From: JAEXZL01 sp049943125
Lineage (GTDB): Bacteria > Bacillota > Clostridia > Clostridiales > Clostridiaceae
DNA length: 64,000 nucleotides
Reading direction: 5' to 3'
Assembly: GCF_049943125.1 (NCBI RefSeq)
Contig: NZ_CP188040.1
Coordinates: 2,666,001 to 2,730,000, forward strand
Below, one piece after another: positions 1-8,040 of this stretch. Each line of letters starts with the position of its first letter. The first letter of the stretch is position 1. A model generated the notes under the pieces. It made no database searches, was not told the DNA's origin, and was given only the letters and a program-made list of their open reading frames with translations. A program made the translations under genes and the position numbers.

Positions 1-773
1 TCAATATTAATCTTACAAACAGCAGATCTTGCAGCCTGTCTTAACATATCCTCAGGAATTCCTATGGCATCCTTAAGATTACCTCCATTTTCCTGTATTA
101 TCTTCACATAGTCCTGAGAAACACTAGAAGCTCCATGGAGAACTATAGGGAAGTTAGGAAGACGCTTTGTTATCTCATCTAATATATCAAAGCGAAGCAT
201 AGGCTTTTGCCCTGGCTTAAATTTAAAGGCTCCATGGCTTGTACCGATTGCTATGGCAAGAGAATCAACTCCAGTTCTGCTTACAAACTCCTCAACCTGT
301 TCAGGCTGTGTATACTGTGCATCTTCACTGGATACATTTACATCATCTTCAATACCAGCCAACTGTCCAAGCTCCCCTTCTACTACAACTCCCTTTGAAT
401 GAGCATATTCTACAACCTTTTTTGTAACGGCTATATTATCCTCAAAGGAGTGGTGAGAGCCGTCAATCATAACTGAGGTAAAGCCGCCATCGATGCAGGC
501 CTTACAAATCTCAAAATCTGCACCATGATCTAAATGAAGTGCTATGGGTATATCTGTTTCTATAAGAGCTGCTTCTACCAGCTTAGTTAGATATGAGTGA
601 TTAGCATATTTTCTAGCTCCCGATGAAACCTGAAGTATCAGAGGAGAGTTGAGTTCTCCTGCAGCTTCAGTGATACCTTGTATTATTTCCATGTTGTTAA
701 CATTGAAGGCTCCAACAGCATAGCCTCCGGCATAAGCCTTACTAAACATTTCCTTTGTGGTTACTAATGGCAT
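1..773 (-). CDS. fba: Class II fructose-bisphosphate aldolase, 5' part (cut by window edge)
   Basis: Reading the minus strand from an ATG at 773 gives a protein beginning MPLVTTKEMFSKAYAGGYAV, the usual start of class II (zinc-dependent) aldolases, followed by the conserved ALHLDHG metal/substrate segment, the MIDGSHH stretch, the VEGELGQLAG motif and GTSHG. These enzymes split fructose-1,6-bisphosphate into glyceraldehyde-3-phosphate and dihydroxyacetone phosphate in the cytosolic glycolytic pathway. An AAAGGATG ribosome site sits just upstream. About 257 codons are present; the C-terminal part lies outside the window. The family assignment is firm; a tagatose-bisphosphate aldolase is the only close alternative and cannot be excluded without the C-terminus. 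Confidence 0.93.
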   Translation of the reverse strand, partial: MPLVTTKEMFSKAYAGGYAVGAFNVNNMEIIQGITEAAGELNSPLILQVSSGARKYANHSYLTKLVEAALIETDIPIALHLDHGADFEICKACIDGGFTSVMIDGSHHSFEDNIAVTKKVVEYAHSKGVVVEGELGQLAGIEDDVNVSSEDAQYTQPEQVEEFVSRTGVDSLAIAIGTSHGAFKFKPGQKPMLRFDILDEITKRLPNFPIVLHGASSVSQDYVKIIQENGGNLKDAIGIPEDMLRQAARSAVCKINI

Positions 774-855
774 ATTAATATCATCCTTTCATAATTAATA
801 AAGGTAGTCACAACATATCGGTCTAAGAGAACATAACTCTCTATTTTCTCTTTAA

Positions 856-885
856 ATTATACACCTATTACATGTATTTTTTCAA
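856..885 (-). promoter_or_regulatory. Likely promoter of the aldolase gene
   Basis: On the minus strand TTGAAA (880-885) and TATAAT (856-861) are separated by 18 bases, about 80 bases before the aldolase start. The -10 is a perfect match to the sigma-A consensus. Inferred from sequence only. Confidence 0.55.
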
Positions 886-962
886 ATATTAAGAATATTA
901 TATATCATCAAGCTATCATGGGTATTATTGTAAAAATATGTGTTAAAAAAATAACAATATCC

Positions 963-991
963 TTGTATTTGAGTGAATATTCAAATATAAT
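963..991 (+). promoter_or_regulatory. Likely promoter of the NitT/TauT-type ABC operon leader
   Basis: TTGTAT (963-968) and a perfect TATAAT (986-991) are separated by 17 bases. Transcription would begin near 998, about 215 bases before the first gene and about 30 bases before the structured leader at 1028. The spacer contains the palindrome TGAATATTCA (974-983), which could be an operator. Confidence 0.6.
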
Positions 992-1027
992 AAAGTTATA
1001 GTTCACATAAAAAAATTGCCTATAAAA

Positions 1028-1170
1028 ATAATCCGAAATCAAAGGTTTTCCTAAGACTAGGAGTTTTATAATTTGTCGTGCTGCTTAATCGGGTATTACC
1101 GGATTATAAAGACGATGGAGAATAAGTAGAAATTTATCTCCTTGTCTTTTGACGAGGTTTTATTATTTTT
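1028..1170 (+). ncRNA. Riboswitch-like leader with antiterminator and intrinsic terminator
   Basis: ATAATCCG (1028-1035) pairs with CGGATTAT (1100-1107), closing a 64-base interior that holds a hairpin TCCTA-agac-TAGGA (1049-1062) and a second, less clear arm. Next, AAGAC/GTCTT plus GGAG/CTCC can form a long hairpin over 1109-1148. This is mutually exclusive with a terminator CCTTGTC-tttt-GACGAGG (1140-1157) followed by a T-rich tract (1158-1170). Aptamer-like domain, antiterminator and terminator are therefore all visible in order. I could not match it to TPP, purine, SAM, cobalamin, FMN, guanidine-I, T-box or ZTP consensus sequences, so the ligand is unknown. Confidence 0.6.
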
Positions 1171-1212
1171 AGGGCTATGTAAACCATAATAATATGAGAA
1201 AGAAGGATTTAC

Positions 1213-2208
1213 ATGAAAAAAATTATTTCACTATTAATGACGATTATTTTAACCTCAGCTTTATTTGTAGGCTGCAATTCTTCTGATAAAACTGTTTCAG
1301 AGGAAGGGGCTCCCGAGGCTATTGACATTAATATTGGTGGGCTAAAAGGTCCAACCTCCATGGGAATGGTTAAGCTCATGGAGGAAGCAGAGGAGAGCAA
1401 GGGGACAAATAACTATAGCTTCACCATAGCTGGCTCTGCCGATGAGCTGACCCCTAAGCTCATTAAGGGAGAGCTGGATATAGCGGCAGTACCGGTAAAC
1501 TTAGCTTCTATTCTGTACAATAATACAGAAGGAGAGGTGCAGCTTCTAGCGGTTAACACCCTGGGAGTTTTATACCTGGTGGAGAGGGGCGAAGCAGTAC
1601 AAACAGTTCAGGACTTAAAGGGTAAGACTATAATAGCCTCAGGAAAGAGCTCAACTCCCGAATATACTTTAAACTATATACTGAAGGAAAATGGCTTAGA
1701 TCCAGAGAAGGATGTTACTATAGAATGGAAAAATGAGCATACAGAGGTGGTATCAGCCTTAGCTCAAAAAGAAGAGGCAGTAGCCTTACTTCCTCAGCCA
1801 TTTGTGACGGTAGCTCAAGGTTCTATAAAGGACCTGCGAGTAGCTGTTGATTTAACTGAGGAATGGGAAGCCTTAGACAATGGAAGTCAGCTTATCACTG
1901 GTGTTTTAGTTGTTAGAAGGGATTTTGCAGAGAAGAATCCAGAGCAGCTTAAGAGCTTTTTAAAGGAATATAGTGAATCTACCTCCTATGTAAATGAAAA
2001 TGTGGAGGAAGCTGCTGATCTTGTGGAAAAATTTGATATTATCAAGGCAGCCGTAGCTGTAAAGGCCATACCTTATTGTAATATAACTTATATGGCTGGA
2101 ACAGAAATGAAAGGTGCAGTAGAAGGCTTCTTAGAAGTATTATATAATGAAAATCCAAAAGCCGTTGGAGGAAAGCTTCCAGGGGAAGATTTCTATTATG
2201 GAAATTAA
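1213..2208 (+). CDS. NitT/TauT-type ABC transporter substrate-binding lipoprotein
   Basis: A 331-residue exported protein: Lys-rich start, hydrophobic segment and lipobox ending FVGC (Cys21), so it is probably a lipid-anchored binding protein outside the membrane. The mature part begins with GGLKGPTSMG and continues with the alpha/beta pattern of NMT1/SsuA-like binding proteins (LKGKTIIASGKSSTPEYTL, PQPFVTVA). It feeds the permease and ATPase encoded directly downstream. Families of this type carry nitrate, sulfonates, thiamine precursors or other small molecules; nothing here fixes the ligand. The start is supported by AGAAGGA before ATG 1213. The stop overlaps the permease start. The upstream terminator-bearing leader suggests ligand-controlled read-through. 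Confidence 0.85.
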   Translation: MKKIISLLMTIILTSALFVGCNSSDKTVSEEGAPEAIDINIGGLKGPTSMGMVKLMEEAEESKGTNNYSFTIAGSADELTPKLIKGELDIAAVPVNLASILYNNTEGEVQLLAVNTLGVLYLVERGEAVQTVQDLKGKTIIASGKSSTPEYTLNYILKENGLDPEKDVTIEWKNEHTEVVSALAQKEEAVALLPQPFVTVAQGSIKDLRVAVDLTEEWEALDNGSQLITGVLVVRRDFAEKNPEQLKSFLKEYSESTSYVNENVEEAADLVEKFDIIKAAVAVKAIPYCNITYMAGTEMKGAVEGFLEVLYNENPKAVGGKLPGEDFYYGN

Positions 2209-2941
2209 GAATAAGGCAGCAGCGGTGTTTATTGCCCTATTATTGTGGCAGCTTGGCGCGGAGGCTCTTAATCAGGAGCTTCTCCTGGTATCTCCTTTAA
2301 AGGTTCTAGTAAGATTAAAAGAATTAATAATTACAGGAGACTTTTGGCTATCCGTAAGCTATTCCTTTATTCGCATACTTTCAGGGTTCTTTCTAGCTCT
2401 TTTAGTGGGGATGCTGCTGGCAGCCTTAGCAGGAGGTCATAAGCTCATTGAAATCCTCCTGTGGCCCTATATATCGGTGATCAAGGCAACTCCTGTAGCT
2501 TCCTTCATCATACTATGCTTAATATGGCTGGACTCAAGCAGTTTGTCTATATTCATTTCTTTTTTAATGGTTCTGCCAGTTGTTTATACAAATATACTCC
2601 AGGGGATAAAAAGTACCGATAGAGGGCTATTAGAAATGGCTGAGGTTTTTAAGATGAAGCTTTTTAGGAAGTTAAAATATATCTATCTTCCACAGGTTAA
2701 GCCATACCTACTATCAGCCTGCACCTTATCCTTGGGACTATGCTGGAAGGCGGGGATAGCAGCAGAGGTGATAGGTATGCCTGATGGCTCTATAGGAGAG
2801 AGGCTCTATGAAGCTAAAATATATTTAAGCTCTCAGGACTTGTTCGCCTGGACAGTAGTGATAATTGTCATAAGCCTATTCTTTGAGAAGCTCTTCCTAT
2901 GGGGTGTAAGGAAGGCCTACCTTCACCTGGAAAGGGGATAG
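2198..2941 (+). CDS. NitT/TauT-type ABC transporter permease
   Basis: A multi-spanning inner-membrane protein of the BPD_transp_1 family (SsuC/TauC-like), 247 residues from ATG 2198. Hydrophobic segments alternate along the chain and the inner-membrane loop contains the EAA-type region around LLEMAEVFKMKLFRKLKYIYLPQVKPYLLSA. An in-frame ATG exists 51 bases upstream, but 2198 is preferred: it follows AGGGGAAG at a suitable distance, overlaps the lipoprotein stop by 11 bases as is usual for coupled genes, and MEIKNKAAAVFIALLLW is a normal permease N-terminus. It forms the channel for the neighbouring binding protein and ATPase. Confidence 0.85.
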   Translation: MEIKNKAAAVFIALLLWQLGAEALNQELLLVSPLKVLVRLKELIITGDFWLSVSYSFIRILSGFFLALLVGMLLAALAGGHKLIEILLWPYISVIKATPVASFIILCLIWLDSSSLSIFISFLMVLPVVYTNILQGIKSTDRGLLEMAEVFKMKLFRKLKYIYLPQVKPYLLSACTLSLGLCWKAGIAAEVIGMPDGSIGERLYEAKIYLSSQDLFAWTVVIIVISLFFEKLFLWGVRKAYLHLERG

Positions 2942-2945
2942 CTGT

Positions 2946-3527
2946 ATGAATATAGTTTTTAAAGATATATATAAGGCTTACAAGGATAAGACAGTTCTAA
3001 AGGACTGTAATCTAACCTTTCCTGAGGGTAAGGTAACCTGCCTCATGGGTCCTTCCGGCTGTGGCAAGACTACAATACTAAGGCTTATCATGGGACTAGA
3101 TATGGCGGATAAGGGAATTATTCAGGGAAGAGAAGGAAAAAGGCTTAGTGCAGTATTTCAGGAGGATAGGCTCTGTGAGAGCTTTACAGCCATAGGTAAT
3201 ATTCTAGCTGTGGCTCCAAAGAATATATCCAGGGAGAATATTATAGACCATCTGAAGGAAATTGGACTAAGAGACTGTTTTTATAAGCCGGTTTCAGAGT
3301 TAAGCGGAGGAATGAAGAGAAGAGTTGCCATAGCAAGAGCAATTCTTTCCTCTAGTGATTTAATTTTATTAGACGAGCCCTTTAAGGGCCTGGATAAAGA
3401 AAATCTAAAACTCACAGCAGCCTATGTGAAGAAGTATACACAGGATGCAACGGTTATAATGGTTTCTCACAGCCTTGAGGAAGCAGAGCTTTTAGAGGCA
3501 GATATGATAATTGATTTGAATAGCTAA
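2946..3527 (+). CDS. NitT/TauT-type ABC transporter ATP-binding protein
   Basis: A 193-residue ABC ATPase. Walker A is GPSGCGKTT (about residues 35-43), the Q-loop is FQEDRL, the signature is LSGGMKRR, Walker B is LILLDEPF and the switch His is in VSHS. It is shorter than the usual 240-260 residues: the helical domain is compact and the C-terminal extension beyond the H-loop is almost absent. It lies 4 bases after the permease stop and powers this importer. No separate regulator is present; a bidirectional terminator follows. Confidence 0.88.
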   Translation: MNIVFKDIYKAYKDKTVLKDCNLTFPEGKVTCLMGPSGCGKTTILRLIMGLDMADKGIIQGREGKRLSAVFQEDRLCESFTAIGNILAVAPKNISRENIIDHLKEIGLRDCFYKPVSELSGGMKRRVAIARAILSSSDLILLDEPFKGLDKENLKLTAAYVKKYTQDATVIMVSHSLEEAELLEADMIIDLNS

Positions 3528-3574
3528 AATAAGCATAAAAGTATTCTAGATATAAGATACATTGAAAGAAATCA

Positions 3575-3612
3575 GGAGTATATAGCATGTAGAGCTATAT
3601 ACTCCTATTTTT
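3575..3612. terminator. Bidirectional terminator between converging genes
   Basis: Twelve-base perfect stem GGAGTATATAGC / GCTATATACTCC (3575-3586, 3594-3605) with a 7-base loop, followed by TATTTTTATT. It lies between the ABC operon and the converging regulator gene, and can serve both. Confidence 0.85.
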
Positions 3613-3613
3613 A

Positions 3614-4582
3614 TTAATATATTATACTCATTGTAATTCCTTGGGGATAGTCACCGTACTTTTCACCAAAGAGGTTTATGCCACCTATACACTCAGCATC
3701 GCTTTTTATTTCTATAAGTAGTGAAATATATGGTGAGCTTTGGATATCTAAATCCTTAATAGCTGTGTTAATTTCAGTTCTTATCCCATCAATAAAGCTG
3801 CCATCCTTCCTTACGGAGAAGGTCTTGAGCAAACCGTACTGTGTCTTGCCTATCTCCCAGCTTTCAGGGGTTAGCTTGCCTCTTCTAGAGCCAAAATCCC
3901 CAGGGGAGCGATAGGTTCCTATATATTGATTATTTATTGAAATAGAAATATCTGACGGCCATTCTTCTGAATAGCCTGGGGCCTCTGAACAGAGCTCCAT
4001 GGTGAAGGAAATCTCATGGAGGTCCAATAAAGAGTTTGATAAATTAGGGAATCTATATTCTATGTAGCCTTTATGAAACCATAATAATTGAGCTTCCATC
4101 CTCTTTGGAGAATAGAAGGATAGAGGACTGTCATAGGAATCTAGAGGTCCTTGAATACCAGCTAGTCCACATGTGGGTTCTACCTTGCATTTGTAATAGC
4201 TTCCTACAGGCATATCAACTGTTATAGGTTTAGCTATTTCCTGACTCAAAGGTGCAGAGGCGTCTAAGTGGAAGGTTTGAAGACTAGTAATACATACCCT
4301 CATGGAACCCCTTACACCAGGCTGGGATTCAGTTACTACAAGCTTAGCATCCTCTAAATATTTTATGTGTGATGCTATAGAAGAGATGGGGATGTCTAGT
4401 ATCGAGGAAATTTCCTGTAAAGATAGAGGCTTATACCTTAATATATTCAATATTTGAATCCTTGCAGGAACGGAAAGAGCCTTGCCAATCTTCACTATTT
4501 TTTCCTGATGGCTTTTGTTTGCTAGGTTAAGAGAAATATCCCTTTCTCCTATAATTTTAATTGGAGTTTTCTTTTTAGACAT
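3614..4582 (-). CDS. ArsR-type winged-helix transcriptional regulator (COG4189-like)
   Basis: A 322-residue cytosolic DNA-binding protein. Residues about 25-100 form an ArsR-type winged helix (ALSVPARIQILNILRYKPLS, then LQEISSILDIPISSIASHIK as helix-turn-helix, then a wing with VRGSMRV). The C-terminal 210 residues are a beta-rich domain with two Cys-containing segments (YYKCKVEPTCG) that may bind a ligand or metal; I do not know its ligand. The gene diverges from the sugar importer operon, and near-identical TTATTACATAAA-type sites lie before both genes, which fits an autoregulated local regulator of that operon. Whether it represses or activates is not visible. Confidence 0.8.
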   Translation of the reverse strand: MSKKKTPIKIIGERDISLNLANKSHQEKIVKIGKALSVPARIQILNILRYKPLSLQEISSILDIPISSIASHIKYLEDAKLVVTESQPGVRGSMRVCITSLQTFHLDASAPLSQEIAKPITVDMPVGSYYKCKVEPTCGLAGIQGPLDSYDSPLSFYSPKRMEAQLLWFHKGYIEYRFPNLSNSLLDLHEISFTMELCSEAPGYSEEWPSDISISINNQYIGTYRSPGDFGSRRGKLTPESWEIGKTQYGLLKTFSVRKDGSFIDGIRTEINTAIKDLDIQSSPYISLLIEIKSDAECIGGINLFGEKYGDYPQGITMSIIY

Positions 4583-4623
4583 TTTTATTTCCTTTCTTTT
4601 TAATATGAATGTTAATTTTAAGA

Positions 4624-4636
4624 TTTATGTAATAAA
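4624..4636 (+). promoter_or_regulatory. Candidate operator, copy next to the regulator gene
   Basis: TTTATGTAATAAA is the reverse complement, with one difference, of the 13-base repeat ATTATTACATAAA found twice on the other side of the intergenic region. It lies about 40 bases before the regulator start codon, a place suited to autoregulation. Confidence 0.45.
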
Positions 4637-4751
4637 TGATGTTAATAATTACACTGAAATAAAAACAATAACTGTATATTTAATTATATATATAGTGGGT
4701 AAAAATAGAAATAAAGCAAAATAATAAAAAAATAGTAAAAAATGTATTGTA

Positions 4752-4767
4752 ATGAGAACGTTTAGAT
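4752..4767 (+). promoter_or_regulatory. Candidate CcpA-binding cre site
   Basis: ATGAGAACGTTTAGAT matches the 16-base cre consensus WTGNNARCGNWWWCAW at all fixed positions but one (C to G at position 14). Its place before a carbohydrate importer and glycoside hydrolase operon fits carbon catabolite repression. Confidence 0.5.
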
Positions 4768-4784
4768 GATACCATTATATTATG

Positions 4785-4850
4785 ATTATTACATAAAAAG
4801 TAAAATAAATCAAAAGGTGACCTTATATTTATTGTTTATTATTACATAAA
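4785..4850 (+). promoter_or_regulatory. Two direct operator repeats before the sugar importer operon
   Basis: ATTATTACATAAA occurs exactly at 4785-4797 and 4838-4850. The 53-base distance is close to five helical turns, so both copies face the same side of the DNA. The second copy lies just upstream of a weak promoter (TATTGT, 16 bases, TAATAC) ahead of the lipoprotein gene. The AT-rich context raises the chance of coincidence. Confidence 0.5.
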
Positions 4851-4908
4851 TATTGTAATTAATAAATGAAAATAATACAAGTGTTGCAAGGAAAGGTGGA
4901 GGAAGGCA

Positions 4909-6183
4909 ATGAAAAAAATCTCATTAGTAGCTATTTTAATGTTATGTATATCTATATTATCAGGATGTGGACAAGGGTCCAGTAAAGATTCTGTGGGGGC
5001 AGGAGAAGAAGGGAAAACTGTTATTAGCTTTATTAATGGTTTTACCGGCGCTGATGGTCCTTTTATGACAAAAATAGTTGATGGCTTTAATAATTCCCAG
5101 GATAAATATGTAGTTGAGCAGCTGCAGACAGCTGATCACTATGTGAAATTCAAGTCTGATGATTTTGACATGCTTATTATACATTCTGATTGGATTTCTA
5201 CCTATCATCAGGATGGCTTCTTAAAGGAAGTTTCCGATATTTATGACATGGCAGGCTTGTCTTTTGAAGATGATTTTCATCCAAAAACACAGAGCTATGC
5301 AAAGTATGATGATGGAGTTTTTGCATTTCCTTTAGATTTATATGCCTACACCATGTATTACAATAAGGAATTTGTAGCTGATGATGAAGTTCCAACAACC
5401 TATGAGGATCTTGTTGACTTAAGCAAAAAACTGGATTCAGAGAATTCAGGGGTTTATACCTTGGGGCTTCCTCTTACAGGAGATCATCAGTGGGCTTATA
5501 TGACATTCTTAACGCAGATGGGTGTTGATTTTGTAAAGGATGGACATATAAAGCTTGATACTGAAGAAGCTGCTGATGCTTTTATGAAAATCAATCAGCT
5601 TATATATAAGGATAAAATTAGTCCAGCTAATTTAGGTGCTAATGATCAATTTAATCCCTTTGTTAAAAAGTCTGAAGGAAATACTAACATTCAGACAGCT
5701 ATATCCTTAACAGGACCGTGGAATTATACTCCTGCTAAAGAGGTGTGGGGAGATAATCTGGGAATAGCAACAATACCAGTTATGGGAGATGAACTGAAAG
5801 TTCCCGCTGGTGGACATAACTTTGCTGTATCAGCAAAGGTAGAGGATGAGGAAAAGCTTAAGGGAATCGCAGAATTTATGAAATATGCCTATAATCCAGA
5901 GGTTATGATTAACTGGGCCGATTCAGGACAAGCGCCTATACATCTAGGGACTATGGAAGAAGTGAAGAATAATCCTGAAAAGTATCCTGTAGCTCAGGTT
6001 AACTATGGAATATTTGATAAGGCAGAGATTTTACCTGCAATCTACAATGTTAGAGAACAGGTTAAATATGTAAATGAAACTGTATGGGCCATGGTAATAA
6101 CAACACCTGACCTTAAAAAGGAAGCCTTGATGGAAGAGCTTAAAACTGCAACAGAAATAGCAAAAGAGCTATCAGAGCAGTAA
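4909..6183 (+). CDS. Carbohydrate ABC transporter substrate-binding lipoprotein
   Basis: A 424-residue family 1 (MalE/UgpB-like) solute-binding protein with a lipoprotein signal ending ILSGC (Cys20). Typical features are NGFTGADGPFMTKIVDGFN near the start, the hinge segment FAFPLDLYAYTMYYNKE, and the C-terminal VPAGGHNFAVS and EFMKYAYNPE blocks. It delivers a sugar-like compound to the two permeases downstream. No ATPase is encoded in the operon, so a shared MsmX-type ATPase elsewhere is likely. The presence of a glycoside hydrolase and a glycerophosphodiesterase in the operon suggests a glycosylated glycerol or glycerophosphodiester ligand (inference). Confidence 0.87.
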   Translation: MKKISLVAILMLCISILSGCGQGSSKDSVGAGEEGKTVISFINGFTGADGPFMTKIVDGFNNSQDKYVVEQLQTADHYVKFKSDDFDMLIIHSDWISTYHQDGFLKEVSDIYDMAGLSFEDDFHPKTQSYAKYDDGVFAFPLDLYAYTMYYNKEFVADDEVPTTYEDLVDLSKKLDSENSGVYTLGLPLTGDHQWAYMTFLTQMGVDFVKDGHIKLDTEEAADAFMKINQLIYKDKISPANLGANDQFNPFVKKSEGNTNIQTAISLTGPWNYTPAKEVWGDNLGIATIPVMGDELKVPAGGHNFAVSAKVEDEEKLKGIAEFMKYAYNPEVMINWADSGQAPIHLGTMEEVKNNPEKYPVAQVNYGIFDKAEILPAIYNVREQVKYVNETVWAMVITTPDLKKEALMEELKTATEIAKELSEQ

Positions 6184-6207
6184 TATATTTTAAAGAAGCA
6201 ATATTGT

Positions 6208-6250
6208 AAAAAGCTTATATATCTTTTTAAAAGTTATATAAGCTTTTTTT
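6208..6250 (+). terminator. Intra-operon terminator-like hairpin
   Basis: AAAAAGCTTATATA / TATATAAGCTTTTT (6208-6221, 6235-6248) with trailing Ts, between the binding-protein gene and the permeases. Such partial terminators usually leave the binding protein more abundant than the membrane components. Confidence 0.75.
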
Positions 6251-6293
6251 ATAGATAATATTTTGAAATAAGAATAAATGAAAGGGGAAAGGA

Positions 6294-7184
6294 ATGAAAA
6301 AAAGTAAAAAGACTGCAATAATATTTATTTTGCCTTTTTTAGGATTTTTTATTTTGTTTTGGCTGATACCTTTTGGCTATGGTATATATATGAGCCTTCA
6401 CAAATATAGTCTAATAGCTGGGAATCAAGGGTTTATTGCTTTGGAAAATTATATAAAAATACTTTTTTCTGATTCAATGTATAATAAAGCCTTCATATTA
6501 GGCCTTAAAAACACTCTTATATTTGTAGGCTATACCACACCCTTATTGGTTTTTTTAAGCCTGGCTCTAGCACTATTAATAGATAGACTTCCAGAAAGGT
6601 GTAAGGGAATCTTCAGAACGATATACTTTACCTCCTATTCTGTATCCGTTACAGCGGTATCAGCAATTTTTATTTGGCTTATGAAAGGAAATGGAGGGTA
6701 TTTTAATAGTCTTTTAATGGAGCTGAATATCTTAAAGGAGCCAATACCATGGCTGGAGCTGCAGCCTTATGTATGGTTTACCTTAACTATAGCTACAGTT
6801 TGGTGGACAATTGGCTATAATATGATGCTATTTATTAATGCTTTAAATGAGGTGGATTATTCACTTTATGAGGCTTCAGCTATTGATGGTGCTGGCTTTT
6901 GGTCTCAATTTCGTTATATCATAATGCCTAATATAAGGAATGTATTCTTTTTTGTTTTGATGACAACAATCATAGCCTCCTTTAATGTTTATGGGCAGCC
7001 GCGTTTAATGACTTCCGGTGGACCAGGTCAGAGTACAAAACCCTTAATAATGTTCATTAATTCTACCATAATGGAACAAAACAATCTTGGGATAGGAAGT
7101 GCTATGACTATTTTGATGGGGATAATAATAATTTTAATTTCTATTGGACAGTATTATATGACCAAAGAAAAAGAAATTTTATAG
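6294..7184 (+). CDS. Carbohydrate ABC transporter permease (MalF-like)
   Basis: A 296-residue integral membrane protein with about six hydrophobic segments. The MalF-type EAA loop is visible (YEASAIDGAGFWSQFRYIIMP), as is the typical C-terminal TSGGPGQST segment. It pairs with the MalG-like protein encoded 11 bases downstream to form the membrane channel of the importer. Confidence 0.9.
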   Translation: MKKSKKTAIIFILPFLGFFILFWLIPFGYGIYMSLHKYSLIAGNQGFIALENYIKILFSDSMYNKAFILGLKNTLIFVGYTTPLLVFLSLALALLIDRLPERCKGIFRTIYFTSYSVSVTAVSAIFIWLMKGNGGYFNSLLMELNILKEPIPWLELQPYVWFTLTIATVWWTIGYNMMLFINALNEVDYSLYEASAIDGAGFWSQFRYIIMPNIRNVFFFVLMTTIIASFNVYGQPRLMTSGGPGQSTKPLIMFINSTIMEQNNLGIGSAMTILMGIIIILISIGQYYMTKEKEIL

Positions 7185-7195
7185 GAGGAGAGCTT

Positions 7196-8026
7196 ATGCA
7201 GAGTAAAAAATTAAAAACCGTTGTATTAGTAATGGTTGCATGTATCATTGCTTACTTATTTTTACTGCCATTATTCTTTATGATTTTTACAAGCTTTAAG
7301 GGATTATCGGAAGCTATGACCTCCTCTACATTAATACCTCAGGAATGGACCTTGAAAAATTATAAGGATTTATTTGCTAACACTGCCTCTTCACCCATAG
7401 GAAGATGGTTTATAAATACTATCATTGTAACCTTTGCAGGAACGATTCTTAGAATAACAACTAGTACCCTAGCAGCCTATGCTTTAGCTAGATTAGAAGT
7501 ACCCTTTAAGTCCCTGATAATAATTGGGCTCATATGGGCAATGGCTATTCCTGAAATAGTAACCTTCTTTCCTTTGTTTTACATCTTCAAAGAAATTGAA
7601 ATGATTAATAGTCTTTGGCCTTTAATCCTTCCATCAGGGTCAGGAGTAATGGTTATATATTTAATTTATAATTTTTTAAAGAGCTTCCCAAAGGCTTTAG
7701 AAGAGGCGGCATATCTTGATGGAGCTTCTACCCTACAGATATTGTGGCATATTGTTATACCATCCATTAAGCCAATTCTTTTTACCCAAGGGTTTATAAC
7801 CTTTTTAGCCTTGTATAATAACTATCTATGGCCATCCCTGGTGATAAATAGGACAGAAATGCGAACTCTAACCTTAGGAGTAGCTGCGTTGGTTTTAGGA
7901 GAAAATTATAATAATCCTGGTCTTATGATGGCAGCAACAGTTATGACAGTACTTCCAGTATTAATTTGCTTTATATTTGTAAATAATTATATAGTTAAAG
8001 GCTTTACACATTCAGGAATAAAATAA
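7196..8026 (+). CDS. Carbohydrate ABC transporter permease (MalG-like)
   Basis: A 276-residue integral membrane protein with six likely membrane segments and the MalG-type EAA loop LEEAAYLDGASTLQILWHIV and PSIKPIL. It starts 11 bases after the first permease stop with GGAGGAGAGC upstream, so the two are translated together. It is followed 14 bases later by the cytosolic glycoside hydrolase gene. The importer appears to lack its own ATPase gene. Confidence 0.9.
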   Translation: MQSKKLKTVVLVMVACIIAYLFLLPLFFMIFTSFKGLSEAMTSSTLIPQEWTLKNYKDLFANTASSPIGRWFINTIIVTFAGTILRITTSTLAAYALARLEVPFKSLIIIGLIWAMAIPEIVTFFPLFYIFKEIEMINSLWPLILPSGSGVMVIYLIYNFLKSFPKALEEAAYLDGASTLQILWHIVIPSIKPILFTQGFITFLALYNNYLWPSLVINRTEMRTLTLGVAALVLGENYNNPGLMMAATVMTVLPVLICFIFVNNYIVKGFTHSGIK

Positions 8027-8040
8027 ATGGAGGGATTTTT

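Noticed and set aside
1090..1103. GGGTATTACC resembling the T-box GGGTGGNACC motif
   Set aside because: The essential TGGN is missing, no specifier stem is visible and the downstream gene is an importer, not an aminoacyl-tRNA synthetase or amino-acid gene.
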